A stretch of 64,000 nucleotides of DNA, taken from the NCBI GenBank assembly GCA_964429575.1, contig CAYSCX010000005.1, forward strand, positions 1 through 64,000, in the 5' to 3' direction. The DNA is from CAYSCX01 sp964429575. Lineage in GTDB: Bacteria > Desulfobacterota > Binatia > Binatales > Binataceae. The notes under the pieces were generated by a model. It did not search any database and was not told the DNA's origin. It worked only from the letters and a program-made list of their open reading frames with translations. A program made the position numbers and the translations under genes. Positions 53,794 to 62,653 of the stretch are shown here, one piece after another; the stretch's first letter is position 1, and the number at the start of each line of letters is the position of its first letter.

Positions 53794-54636
53794 CTACTTG
53801 CGCGGGCCGCCGTGGGGCATCGACTTTAGTGCCAGCCGCACTAGCCGCGGCACTATGGTCGGGCGAAGCAACCGTTCATCGTACGGCGCGAGCCTGCGCT
53901 CGTTCTCCACGAGGCACGTCTCGGCGAACTTGCGCAGCGTGATCGATTCATCGATCGCATCCGGCACCTGCATCACGAAGTCGTCACCCGGACCGCCCCC
54001 GCGGCTCAATTGTACCGCGGTTTGCATGCGGCCCATCGCTTGGAGACCTATCGCGGACGCACGCCGCAGTTGGAACCACGCGCCTGGTCCAAATGCAATA
54101 TTGCGACGGCGGTAGGCCGCCCAATTGACGAAGAAAAGGATGTGGCGCGCTTCCTCTTCGATGAGCGGTTCGAAAATCCGGAATAGTTCGGGCGGAAAGA
54201 ATCCCGTGTCCTTGGCAATCTTGAACAGGCCGAACGCGAAGAACGAATCGAATACCTCGCCGTAACCCATTCGCATGAAACCCCACTCCGCGTCGCGAGG
54301 CTTGTCCGCGTGGATTTCCGGCAGCTCGATGCCGCAATGTTCGATGAGACCTTCGAGCAGCGCGGCGTGCCGCGTCTCCTCGTAGGACTGCATCGCGATC
54401 GCCTCGCGCACCAACGGGTCCCGTTCGACATCCGCCATCAGTCGAACGCGCGCGCCCGCGGTGCGTTCAGTCTTTACCGCCTCGGCCCAAAACGGCATCG
54501 CACGCAGCCGCGCGAGGCTCGCTTGGTCAAGTCGCGGCCACTTTATTTCGCCAACCTGGAAATCGCGGAAGCTTCCCGTGAACTCACGGCAGAACAGCCG
54601 CTTGTGATCGTCGGTTCCGATGCGCATGTTCACCAT
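53794..54636 (-). CDS. Ferritin-like diiron protein of unknown function
   Basis: This 280-residue, largely helical protein has two ExxH motifs expected for a diiron ferritin-like site: E87-H90 in SYEETRHAALLEG and E162-H165 in EEEARHILFFVNW. Glu71 may add a ligand. No ferroxidase or desaturase subfamily is recognised. The start was set at ATG 54636 (MVNMRIGTDDHK); an upstream start would add 15 poorly supported residues. The acyltransferase gene follows 15 bp downstream, so they may be co-transcribed. A role in oxidation of an acyl or other organic group is only a guess. Confidence 0.75.
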   Translation of the reverse strand: MVNMRIGTDDHKRLFCREFTGSFRDFQVGEIKWPRLDQASLARLRAMPFWAEAVKTERTAGARVRLMADVERDPLVREAIAMQSYEETRHAALLEGLIEHCGIELPEIHADKPRDAEWGFMRMGYGEVFDSFFAFGLFKIAKDTGFFPPELFRIFEPLIEEEARHILFFVNWAAYRRRNIAFGPGAWFQLRRASAIGLQAMGRMQTAVQLSRGGGPGDDFVMQVPDAIDESITLRKFAETCLVENERRLAPYDERLLRPTIVPRLVRLALKSMPHGGPRK

Positions 54637-54752
54637 AGAAATCCAAGCAAGTACGCTTCTCGCCGCGTCAACATACAACAACGGGAGCTTGCACGCGCGC
54701 GGTCTGCCTGATTTCGGCAGTTAAGTGCGTCGGTGAGTACGCGCGCTTCGTT

Positions 54753-55982
54753 TTAGATCACTCGACGCTTGCGCAACTGCTCTCGTTCATCTGGGCCGAC
54801 TCCAAGTTCGCCGAGAACCACCTCGGTATGTTCGCCAAGCCGCGCCGAGGCGGTCCGAACGCGCAACGGTGTGCGCGAGAGCTTCACCGCCGGACCGACG
54901 ATTGGTGCCACCGTGCCGTCCTCCTGCTCGACCGGCTGCATCATGTCGCGCGCGAGCACGTGCGGGTCGCGCGCCGCCTCGGCGTAGCTCTGCACCGGGG
55001 CGATGGGCAGTTGCTCGCGTGCGAAGCTCTCGATCGCTTCGGCCCGCGTGCGCTCCGCTAGCCAGTCGGCGAGAAAGGCGTTGCACTGGCTCCGATGCTC
55101 CGCGCGCGCGATGAGCGTGGCGAAGCCGGGATGCTCGGCCAGCTCGGGATGCCCGATCAGGCGCGCCAACCTCTGCCATTGCGTGTCGAGCACCACACCC
55201 GCCATCACCGCGCCGTCGCGGCACTGATAGACGCTGAGCGGCACCGCGAACGGAAACTCGTTGCCCATCCGCGCCAGCGGCACGCCCATCGCGCCCAGCG
55301 TCGGCAGCCCGATGGACTGGAAGATCACCGCGTCGAGCAGCGACGAATCGACGTGTTGTCCCTCGCCGGTGCGATCGCGATGACGCAATGCCGCCAGTGC
55401 TCCGATCGTCGCGTGCAACCCCGCCAGATCATCGCACAAGAACGTCGGCGCCTTGACCATCGGCCCTTCGGGCGAACCGTTGAGCGAGATGAACCCGCCC
55501 TGCGCCTGTGCGAACGGGTCGTAGCCGACCCGGTCCGACAGCGGCCCAAACTGCCCGTACCCGCTGATCGACACATAGATGATGTCGGGCTTCACCGCTT
55601 TGATCGCATCGTAGCCGATTCCCCAATCATCAAACGTCCCCGGCCGGAAGTTCTCAATGATGATGTCGGCGCGCCGCGTGAGCTTGACAAACAACTCGCG
55701 CCCCTCCAGCAATCTCAGATCCAGAGTAACGCTGCGCTTGTTGCGATTGACCGTCGCCTGCCCCCATCCGACCGGTGGATCGGTGCCGGGCAGGAACGGC
55801 GGCAGCTTTCGCATCATCTCGCCGTCGGGGATTTCGACTTTGACCACGTCGGCGCCGAGGTCGGCGAGCAGGCATCCGCACATCGGGCCCGCCCAGCTCG
55901 TGGTCGCCTCGAGTACGCGAACACCGTCGAGCGGGCCGGCGCCGTCGTTGCGCGCGTCGGCATAGAAGCGGGATTTTTCCAC
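54753..55982 (-). CDS. CaiB/BaiF family (class III) CoA-transferase, second copy
   Basis: This 409-residue class III CoA-transferase has GVRVLEATTSWAGP, GADVVKVE, NRNKRSVTLDL, NFRPGTFDDWG and SISGYGQFGP. Asp185 in CDDLAGLHATIGALAAL is the expected catalytic aspartate. GTG 55982 was chosen because GGAGGAGC lies five bases upstream; the longer upstream frame has no such site. It diverges from the amidohydrolase gene at 56117 across about 134 bp, which suggests shared control of a degradative step. Identity to the first copy at 940-2121 is low. Confidence 0.92.
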   Translation of the reverse strand: MEKSRFYADARNDGAGPLDGVRVLEATTSWAGPMCGCLLADLGADVVKVEIPDGEMMRKLPPFLPGTDPPVGWGQATVNRNKRSVTLDLRLLEGRELFVKLTRRADIIIENFRPGTFDDWGIGYDAIKAVKPDIIYVSISGYGQFGPLSDRVGYDPFAQAQGGFISLNGSPEGPMVKAPTFLCDDLAGLHATIGALAALRHRDRTGEGQHVDSSLLDAVIFQSIGLPTLGAMGVPLARMGNEFPFAVPLSVYQCRDGAVMAGVVLDTQWQRLARLIGHPELAEHPGFATLIARAEHRSQCNAFLADWLAERTRAEAIESFAREQLPIAPVQSYAEAARDPHVLARDMMQPVEQEDGTVAPIVGPAVKLSRTPLRVRTASARLGEHTEVVLGELGVGPDEREQLRKRRVI

Positions 55983-56116
55983 GGGCGCTCCTCCGGCAAA
56001 CCGTTGAATCCTACTGCCGAAGCGTGTGCGCGGGCCAGCGCCGCGCCGTCCTTGCCGTCGGACCGGCGACGGTGCGAGGCTAGGCGCGACCACGGGTGAT
56101 GGAGGAATGGGAAGGC

Positions 56117-57241
56117 ATGACCGACCGATACGATGGACGACTCATCTCGGCGGACTCGCACATCGTCGAGCCTCGCGACCTGTGGACCAACCGCATCGAT
56201 GCGCGCTTTCGCGACCGCGCACCGAAAATCGCGACCCTCGATGAAACCGGCGACTACATCGTCATCGACGGCCTAAGGCCGCGCCCCCTCGCGTTCGAAG
56301 GCCCCATGATCGAGGCGCGCGCGCAGGGGATCGAGATCGCGAAGCCAAAAGGTTACCGCGTCGAGCAGAACCGGCCCGGCGCGTGGGACCCCGATGCGCG
56401 CCTCAAAGATCAGGACCTCGACGGCGTTTCCGGTGAAGTGATATACCCCGGCGTCGGCCTCCACATCGGGCGCGCGCCCGACGGCGAATACATCTATGCG
56501 TCTTGTCGCGTGTACAACGATTGGCTCGCCGAGTTTTGCGCCGCGCATCCTGCGCGGCTCAAGGGTGCCGCGATGCTTCCCAATCGCGGACCCATCGAAT
56601 GGGCCGTCACGGAGGCCGAGCGCGCCGCCAAACTCGGACTCACCACCACGATGTTGCCGTCGTTTTGCGACGACCGTCCGTACAATTCGCCCGAATGGGA
56701 CACGCTGTGGGCCGCCTTGCAGGACTTGGGGCTTGTCGCCGGGATGCATCTATGCGGCCGCGAGCCGTACGGCATCGCGCACGGCCCGGGCGCCGGCGGC
56801 ATCAACGTCGGCATCATCAAGTTCGCGATGTACGACACGTTGATGAGGATCATCTGGGGCGGCGCGCCGGTCCGCTTCCCGAAACTCAAGTGGTGCCTGG
56901 TCGAGGGTGGCATCGGCTGGATCGGCGCCGTGCTCGAGTTCATGGACCATTGGTGGAATGAGCACAAGGCGTGGATGGCTCCGAGGCTGCCCGAGACGCC
57001 CAGTACCTACTTCCACCGGCAGTTCTTCGCGACCTTCGAGAATGATCGCTCCGGCGTGCTCACGCGCGAGATAACCGGCGTGGACAATCTGATGTGGGGC
57101 TCCGACTATCCGCATACCGAGGGCGTGTGGCCGTTCTCGCGCCGGCAAGTGGCGCGGAACTTTGCGTCGATTCCCGCCCTCGACACTCGCAAGATGGTTC
57201 ACGACAACGCCGTGCGCGTGTTCGGCTTCCCCCGGGCGTGA
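56117..57241 (+). CDS. Amidohydrolase-2 family metal-dependent hydrolase/decarboxylase
   Basis: This 374-residue TIM barrel is of the amidohydrolase-2 type. The N-terminal metal motif is SADSHIVEPRDLW (Asp13, His15), and near the C-terminus is the metal/acid site WGSDYPHTEGVWPFSR. Family members include decarboxylases of aromatic acids and other hydrolases. The substrate cannot be assigned. GGGAAGGC precedes ATG 56117. It is divergent from the CoA-transferase gene and followed by a 48-codon frame that overlaps its stop. Confidence 0.88.
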   Translation: MTDRYDGRLISADSHIVEPRDLWTNRIDARFRDRAPKIATLDETGDYIVIDGLRPRPLAFEGPMIEARAQGIEIAKPKGYRVEQNRPGAWDPDARLKDQDLDGVSGEVIYPGVGLHIGRAPDGEYIYASCRVYNDWLAEFCAAHPARLKGAAMLPNRGPIEWAVTEAERAAKLGLTTTMLPSFCDDRPYNSPEWDTLWAALQDLGLVAGMHLCGREPYGIAHGPGAGGINVGIIKFAMYDTLMRIIWGGAPVRFPKLKWCLVEGGIGWIGAVLEFMDHWWNEHKAWMAPRLPETPSTYFHRQFFATFENDRSGVLTREITGVDNLMWGSDYPHTEGVWPFSRRQVARNFASIPALDTRKMVHDNAVRVFGFPRA

Positions 57242-57384
57242 CGATTAAGCGCGATGATGAGCTCGCGCTCGCGGGCTGGCGCGCCGGCCTCAACGATTCA
57301 TTCGAATGGGCGCCCGGCTCGCGGCCGCTGCCCGCGTCTGGTATGCCGGACCTGGTGGCGCACACTGACGCATTCGCGCCGTAA
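57238..57384 (+). CDS. Possible small protein downstream of the amidohydrolase
   Basis: A 48-residue frame starts at GTG 57238, overlapping the amidohydrolase stop (GTGA), and ends at TAA 57382-57384. It contains ELALAGWRAGLNDSFEW and is rich in Pro, Ala and Gly. I recognise no family. The four-base overlap is typical of coupled genes, but without homologues it could equally be an old, shortened tail. Confidence 0.3.
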   Translation: MTIKRDDELALAGWRAGLNDSFEWAPGSRPLPASGMPDLVAHTDAFAP

Positions 57385-57438
57385 CCAAAGTCGAATAGCG
57401 TCGCGCGTGGCGCGCGGCGCATCGAACGGGAGGATCAC

Positions 57439-57828
57439 ATGAACGTCGCAATCGTTTGCATAGCGCTGCTCGGACTTCTCCTCTTTGTGCTCGGATTCAT
57501 GGTGTCGATGAAACGCGGTAGTAGCGAAGGCGCGGGCGGGTACACGCCTAATCAGTCCGACCCGATGTTCAAGCGCATCCGCGCGCACGGCAACACCGCG
57601 GAGTACGCAGCGATGTTCGCGCTGCTGTTCCTGTTCCTCGGCCAACAGAATCCGTCGGCGTGGATTCTATGGACGATGGGCATCGCGACCGCGTGCCGCT
57701 ATTTGATCGTGGCAGGCATCCTGATGTCGGCGACACTGGAGAAGCCGCATCCGCTGCGCTTCATCGGCGCGCTCGGCACCTACATCACCGGCGTGGTGCT
57801 CTCGCTTGCCGCACTGATGTACGTGTAG
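57439..57828 (+). CDS. MAPEG-family membrane protein
   Basis: This 129-residue protein has four hydrophobic spans and the MAPEG pattern FKRIRAHGNTAEYAAMFALLFL. Members are membrane-associated glutathione- or eicosanoid-related enzymes in eukaryotes and mostly uncharacterised in bacteria. A glutathione link is plausible because gshB is present at 60057-61016, but this is inference. A GGGAGG site precedes the ATG. A toxin remnant begins directly after its stop. Confidence 0.9.
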   Translation: MNVAIVCIALLGLLLFVLGFMVSMKRGSSEGAGGYTPNQSDPMFKRIRAHGNTAEYAAMFALLFLFLGQQNPSAWILWTMGIATACRYLIVAGILMSATLEKPHPLRFIGALGTYITGVVLSLAALMYV

Positions 57829-57897
57829 GCGCGCTTCGACGGCGGCCTTGACCTTGCTCGTTGGTGGCCACGGGCGCAGGTCGTCGATTATCACTAG
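57829..57897 (+). pseudogene. Remnant of a HigB-type toxin C-terminus
   Basis: Directly after the MAPEG stop, one frame reads ARFDGG ... AQVVDYH and then stops at TAG 57895-57897. HigB toxins end in a WDGG ... EIVDYH pattern, and here the end lies 13 bp before higA, the usual higB-higA spacing. Nothing of the first 70 toxin residues remains. The toxin appears lost, with the antitoxin gene kept. Confidence 0.6.
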
Positions 57898-57910
57898 CAA
57901 GGTCTGCCTG

Positions 57911-58237
57911 ATGCCGCGCAGGAAAAGAGAGATACCGCCGATTCATCCGGGCGAGATCCTTCTCGAAGAGCTGATGAAGTCGCTGGGCCTGACCATGAAC
58001 CGGCTCGCCCTCGACCTTCATGTGCCGGTGATGCGGATCGCTGACATCGTACACGGCAAGCGCGGCATAACCATCGATACCGCCTACCGTCTCGCGCGCT
58101 ACTTCGGGATTACGGTCGAGTTCTGGATGAATCTGCAGCGCGATTACGAACTACAGGTTGCCGAACACGAGAAGTTCGGCGAGAAGGTCGAGCGTGAGGT
58201 TCGGCCGCGTGAAGCGCTGGAGCGCACTAACCGCTGA
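57911..58237 (+). CDS. higA: HigA-family antitoxin, helix-turn-helix protein
   Basis: This 108-residue protein has the HigA/VapI pattern IPPIHPGEILLEELMKSLG followed by a Cro/C1-type helix-turn-helix and RYFGITVEFWMNLQRDYEL. HigA antitoxins neutralise HigB mRNA interferases and repress their operon. An intact toxin gene is absent; only its tail remains just upstream. HigA could now act as a stand-alone transcription factor or protect against a HigB elsewhere. ATG 57911 fits the conserved start PRRKREIPPIHPGE. Confidence 0.88.
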   Translation: MPRRKREIPPIHPGEILLEELMKSLGLTMNRLALDLHVPVMRIADIVHGKRGITIDTAYRLARYFGITVEFWMNLQRDYELQVAEHEKFGEKVEREVRPREALERTNR

Positions 58238-58263
58238 GTGCGTCCGCCAGCGCTATTTCATTT

Positions 58264-58599
58264 TTATTCCTGTTGACAGTTGGAGAGGCATTTCAAGTCG
58301 CCATTGCACAACGACGCGCAAGAAGGCGGTTCGGTGATGTGCGGATGTGGGTGGTGTCCGAAGTCGGGTATCGGAGTCGGTCCAGGGACTCCGCCAGATA
58401 GTGAAGGAGTGATCGTAAAGCTCGGAGTGAACATGGGACCAGGCCCAATCGTCGGAAAGGTCTGACCGGTGCCTGGGGGTACCATGGGGCCGAAGGTCGT
58501 CGGCGGAATTGGATTCGTTCTCATCTGCGCCAACGACGCCCCGACGCACGAGACGATTGCGAGGAGAATGATCGCGGCCACTTTTGCTGCTCGCAGCAT
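58264..58599 (-). CDS. Small secreted Pro/Gly-rich protein with four cysteines
   Basis: This 111-residue protein begins with a signal peptide (MLRAAKVAAIILLAIVSC then VGASLAQ). The mature part is Pro-, Thr- and Gly-rich and low in complexity (PGPTPIPDFGHHPHPHITEP). The end CASLCNGDLKCLSNCQ has four cysteines spaced for two disulfides. GGGGGAACGG lies before the ATG. No family is recognised. The composition suggests a flexible exported peptide, but without homologues this is a moderately supported gene. Confidence 0.55.
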   Translation of the reverse strand: MLRAAKVAAIILLAIVSCVGASLAQMRTNPIPPTTFGPMVPPGTGQTFPTIGPGPMFTPSFTITPSLSGGVPGPTPIPDFGHHPHPHITEPPSCASLCNGDLKCLSNCQQE

Positions 58600-58983
58600 T
58601 TCCGTTCCCCCGTTGGTGATTCTGCGCGGTTAAATTGCGACTAGTTTTGCGACGATCTAGCCATTTTGCCGACATCTTGCAAGTTCTCTTGGCCGACACT
58701 TGCAAGCGAAGCCTGATTTGGTCCCCCGGCTTTTCGGACTAGTCGCACCTCCGTTCCGCCGACACGAGCTGATCCACTGACAGGAAAAGTTTCAGGCCCA
58801 CCAGACTGGCTGCGCATCTCCGCGGAATCGGTCATGCTCCGCTCGATGGGCGGATTTCTTCGCCGCGCCGAGCCCCACGCAAATGACTCAATGCGTCCTG
58901 AAATTGTTGTACTTGGTTTTCAACGCTCGCGCTGATCCAACGGCGGTCAACTGCTACACTGATTTTCGTCGAGGAATCGCAAA
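58600..58983. other. Spacer with short direct repeats, no gene seen
   Basis: No convincing gene is present. GCCGACATCTTGCAAG (58668-58683) and GCCGACACTTGCAAG (58692-58706) form a close direct repeat, and TTGCGAC occurs twice nearby. The lower GC content continues into the following orphan gene. It probably contains that gene's promoter near its end. Confidence 0.4.
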
Positions 58984-59745
58984 GTGATCTTGTCGGCCGA
59001 TTCTCCACTAAAGCACCTGCCCAAGAAGTTTAATCTCCGGCAGGCGATGTTTCTTGATGCAATCCGATTGACCATCGAAATGACTGACTTCGCGATGCAG
59101 CGCTTGCTGGCGATCTTATCTGCCATTACTTTCGGGACCCCTGCCAAAGACGGGGCGTACTCATTTGCCGTACCTCCGTTTTTGGACGCTTGGTCATTCA
59201 TCGACAGCGTCCACCGACTTCGTGGATTGTTCGAAAAGATGCCTGGACTCGCGAATAAGAACCGCTCGCCAGAATTCCGCGACTTCCAGAAGGTCGCAGA
59301 CGACGTGGAGATTTTGCGAAATGCAGTGCAGCATATGAACGAGGAGATTGGCGAAGTTGCTGACGCATCGCGCGTGGGGCCGGTCTGGGGCGTCCTCACG
59401 TGGCTAACGTTTCAGGCGGATCTGTGCTGCATCAGTTCAACTCCGGTGTCTGGCAGTACCAACTTGATTGGATCGATCACGTGTATCAACCCCGCAGGTA
59501 TGCCACCCCGGCGCCTACCTATCGACTACGTGACCCTCGCCCAAGGTGATGCGCGGCTTGATCTGACTGCTACATTAGATTCGGTGGCGGCGCTGGCTCG
59601 TATTCTCGAAGAGTCTGTCCGAGAAAAGATCATGTCTTTTCCTGATCGCGGCGGTAGCGACGTCATCATGCACTTCGTAGGAGACCTTTCGCTCGATCGA
59701 AGCCGCTGGACAATGCGCGCGAGTAACTCGAAGTCACAGACATGA
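58984..59745 (+). CDS. Orphan hypothetical protein with HEPN-like RNAVQH motif
   Basis: This 253-residue protein, starting at GTG 58984, matches no family I know. It is rich in helices in the first half, and residues near 118 read VEILRNAVQHMNEEI, an Rx4H pattern with Asn after Arg like HEPN ribonucleases and like the orphan at 30852-31763. The second half includes a Cys/Ser/Thr-rich stretch (DLCCISSTPVSGST) and ends basic and polar. Its GC is lower than that of flanking housekeeping genes. It lies between the higA patch and tRNA-Phe, a typical site for gene transfer. Confidence 0.65.
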   Translation: MILSADSPLKHLPKKFNLRQAMFLDAIRLTIEMTDFAMQRLLAILSAITFGTPAKDGAYSFAVPPFLDAWSFIDSVHRLRGLFEKMPGLANKNRSPEFRDFQKVADDVEILRNAVQHMNEEIGEVADASRVGPVWGVLTWLTFQADLCCISSTPVSGSTNLIGSITCINPAGMPPRRLPIDYVTLAQGDARLDLTATLDSVAALARILEESVREKIMSFPDRGGSDVIMHFVGDLSLDRSRWTMRASNSKSQT

Positions 59746-59882
59746 CTGTGCCCGTCGGCGCTACGATTCCTAGATTTGAATGCTTTTGCCGAGTCTCCGA
59801 TCGGGGTGGCAGAAGCCGAGCATCTCTTGGATGAGTTTTCAGCGGCGAATCGCAAGCGCCTAAGATATCGGGGGTTCTTTCT

Positions 59883-59958
<76 letters not shown>

Positions 59959-60056
59959 ACTCCGGCGCGTCCTAAACAAATCGCGCGTGCCGCCACGCGC
60001 GAGCCCGAATTCTTCCTGTTGCTGAGACCGCGTGCAACCAACCGCGACGCGCACGC

Positions 60057-61016
60057 TCAACGCATCAGTGACGCGCAGCGCGACTCGACGAAATTGATCA
60101 CCTTCGCTTCGAGCTTCGTCCCATCGAGCTGGTTGATCTCCTGCACTCCGGTCGGACTCGTCACATTAATCTCGGTCAGGAAGTCGCCGATGATGTCCAG
60201 CCCGACGAAGTAAAGCCCGTCCTTCTCGAGACGCGGCCGCAGCCGCTTGCAAATCTCGCGATCGCGCTTCGTCAGCGTCGCCTTCACGCACGTCCCCCCG
60301 ACATGGATGTTCCCGCGATGTTCGTCCTCGCGCGGTACGCGGAAGGTCGCGCCGAGCGGCTCGCCGCACAGCGCGATCAAGCGCTTGTCGCCGTTGCGAA
60401 TCTCAGGCAGATAGCGCTGCGCCATGATCGGACGGTGTTCGTAGTGCGTGACCGTCTCCAGAATCGCGCCCAAATTACGATCGGCGCTGTGGACCAAAAA
60501 GACACCTTCGCCGCCATGACCATCGAGCGGCTTCACGATCATCTCGCCGCCCTGTTCCGCCATGAATTTGCGAAGCAGCGAAATCTCATACGTGACCAGT
60601 GTCGGCGGAATCAGATCCGGAAAGTTGAGCGCATACAGTTTCTCGTTCGCCTGCAGCAGCCCGGCCGGTTCATTCAGCACGAACGTGCGACGCCGATCCG
60701 CGAGCGCCAGTTGCATCGTCGCGAACACGTACACGTCATCGGCGGGCGGATCCTTGCGCATGAACACCGCATCGAACGCTTCGATCGGATACTCCGCTCC
60801 TTCATCGACAAACTTGTAGTGCCGCTTCGCCCGCGCCACTTCGACCCGCCGCGCGCGCAGGAACGTCTGGCTTGCGCGCGAGTAGATGTCGCGCAACCCC
60901 GCACAGTAAATCGCGTGGCCCCGCGTGTGCGCCTCGAGCATGAAAACGAACGTGGTGTCCTTGTCCACCAGCATGTTCTCGATCGGATCGATGATGAAGG
61001 CGAACTTGTAGGCCAC
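60057..61016 (-). CDS. gshB: Glutathione synthase GshB
   Basis: GshB joins gamma-glutamylcysteine and glycine to glutathione. The 319-residue ATP-grasp protein has FIIDPIENMLVDKDTTF, RKDPPADDVYVFATMQL, the ATP-grasp lysine in MIVKPLDGHGGEGVF, and the metal ligands near INVTSPTGVQEINQL. The start is GTG with GGAG upstream, three bases after the rsmE stop. gshA is not in the window. Confidence 0.95.
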   Translation of the reverse strand: MAYKFAFIIDPIENMLVDKDTTFVFMLEAHTRGHAIYCAGLRDIYSRASQTFLRARRVEVARAKRHYKFVDEGAEYPIEAFDAVFMRKDPPADDVYVFATMQLALADRRRTFVLNEPAGLLQANEKLYALNFPDLIPPTLVTYEISLLRKFMAEQGGEMIVKPLDGHGGEGVFLVHSADRNLGAILETVTHYEHRPIMAQRYLPEIRNGDKRLIALCGEPLGATFRVPREDEHRGNIHVGGTCVKATLTKRDREICKRLRPRLEKDGLYFVGLDIIGDFLTEINVTSPTGVQEINQLDGTKLEAKVINFVESRCASLMR

Positions 61017-61019
61017 CGG

Positions 61020-61754
61020 TCAGTCTCCTTCTGCCAGCTCGTCGAGCGCAGCCGCCGTGACCGCCAGCGCCGCGAGCGCGGCCGTCTCGCTGCGAAGCCG
61101 CTTCGGGCCGAGTCCCGCCGCGACGAAGCCCGCGGCGTTCGCGCGCGCGACTTCATCGGCGTCGAAACCGCCCTCCGGCCCACATGCGAGCAGCACTGCG
61201 CTGGGCCTCATCTTTCTGATGAGCGGGCCGAGCGGCGGCGCGCCGATCGAGCAGACAACCGCGAGCGTGTCGCGCGGCGCCGACTCAATCAAGCGGCCGA
61301 AATTCGCCGGCTCGCGGACCGTCATCGGCCGCGTTGCGAGTGACTGTTTGGCGGCGGCGACCGCCACCCGCCGCCAGCGCTCGACGCGCTCGCGGCCCGA
61401 AACACGCGCGACCGACCGCGCGGATAGCACCGGCCACAGCTCCGTCGCGCCAAGCTCCGCGGCCTTTTCGACCAGCAAATCCATGCGCGGGCCTTTCACG
61501 ATTGCGGCAGCGAGAATCAATCGATGTTGCCGCGCTGGCGCGCGCGCCTCATCGATGCGCACGATCGCGCGGTCCTGCTCATATCGTACCAGTTCTCCCG
61601 CGCGCTCCGCTCCGCTGTCATCGATCAGCACGACGGCGGCGCCTGGCCGAAGACGCATCACCGCGCGCATGTGGCGCAGGTCGGCGCCCGACACTGCGGC
61701 CAGCCCGGACTGATCCGCCGGCGCTGTGGCGATGAATCTCGGCGGCGTCTTCAT
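61020..61754 (-). CDS. rsmE: 16S rRNA (uracil(1498)-N(3))-methyltransferase RsmE
   Basis: RsmE methylates U1498 of 16S rRNA. The 244-residue SPOUT protein has the N-terminal PUA-like part (HMRAVMRLRPGAAVVLIDDSG) and the knot region with EKAAELGATELWPVLSARS, CGPEGGF and LGPKRLRSETAALA. The ATG at 61754 overlaps the prmA stop (ATGA) and is preferred over an ATG eight codons further upstream. The operon is prmA-rsmE-gshB. Confidence 0.94.
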   Translation of the reverse strand: MKTPPRFIATAPADQSGLAAVSGADLRHMRAVMRLRPGAAVVLIDDSGAERAGELVRYEQDRAIVRIDEARAPARQHRLILAAAIVKGPRMDLLVEKAAELGATELWPVLSARSVARVSGRERVERWRRVAVAAAKQSLATRPMTVREPANFGRLIESAPRDTLAVVCSIGAPPLGPLIRKMRPSAVLLACGPEGGFDADEVARANAAGFVAAGLGPKRLRSETAALAALAVTAAALDELAEGD

Positions 61755-62653
61755 TTCTTGAATACCAGCGTCGCCCATCGGCGATCCACACCCACGCTGA
61801 CGCAGCGCAGCGCGCGAGCGTACCGGGCCCGCACTTCGGCTGCTTCGCGCGCGAGTATCCCGCCCAGCACGAGAGTGCCGTTCGTGCGCAGCCGTCCGAT
61901 GAGTTCCGGCGCGAGTGCTATCAACGTCGAGCTGAAGATATTAGCGACGATCAGATCGAAACGGCCCCGAACCGCACTCACTTTTCCCTTGGCAAATCTG
62001 ATGCGCGCCGAGACGCGATTGAGTGCCGCGTTTTCGCGAGCGTTGGCTACCGCAAGCCTTTCTGTATCCACCGCGACTACGCGTTCTGCGCCGAGCAGCG
62101 CCATCGCGATCGCGAGTATGCCCGATCCCGTCCCGACGTCGAGCGCGCGGCTGACCGTCGCTCGCGCGCAGACTTTCTCAATCGCGCACAGCACTCCCGC
62201 GGTGGTCGCGTGATGGCCGGTGCCGAACGCCTGCGCCGGCTTGATTACTATCGAGGCGCGCCCCCGCCGCTGGACGCGTTGCCACGGCGGCACAATCAGC
62301 AGTCTGCGCCCGACTTCGAGTGGAGCGAACCTCGACATCCACATCGTCGCCCAGCCGGGGTCGCGGATGCGTTCAATGATCGGTGTCGAACTGCCCGGCG
62401 CGATCATCCCGGTTCGGCGCAGCGTTTCGGTGACACGATGCAGCCGCGCGCGCGGCAGGTCGTCGAAGAACGCCTCGAGCCTGACAGTTGCGCGCGAAAC
62501 GTGCTCCCGCCGCGATGCTGGCTTCACTGCGCAGCCGAGCGCGCCGTTCGCGACCAGCACGCCCGCCGCGTCGTCGGCCAGCGACGCCTTCGTCACGAAT
62601 TCCGCTCTGACCCAGGCGGGCCCCTTCGCTGAAGATCGCGCGCCGCGCGTCAT
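61751..62653 (-). CDS. prmA: Ribosomal protein L11 methyltransferase PrmA
   Basis: PrmA trimethylates ribosomal protein L11. The 300-residue protein has an N-terminal substrate-recognition domain and a Rossmann domain with PAQAFGTGHHATT, motif I LDVGTGSGILAIAMALLGA, DTERLAVANARENAALN and VANIFSSTLIALAPEL. The first gene of the prmA-rsmE-gshB operon, it is divergent from the glycerophosphodiesterase gene. The N-terminus is basic and may be mis-started by a few codons. Confidence 0.92.
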   Translation of the reverse strand: MTRGARSSAKGPAWVRAEFVTKASLADDAAGVLVANGALGCAVKPASRREHVSRATVRLEAFFDDLPRARLHRVTETLRRTGMIAPGSSTPIIERIRDPGWATMWMSRFAPLEVGRRLLIVPPWQRVQRRGRASIVIKPAQAFGTGHHATTAGVLCAIEKVCARATVSRALDVGTGSGILAIAMALLGAERVVAVDTERLAVANARENAALNRVSARIRFAKGKVSAVRGRFDLIVANIFSSTLIALAPELIGRLRTNGTLVLGGILAREAAEVRARYARALRCVSVGVDRRWATLVFKK

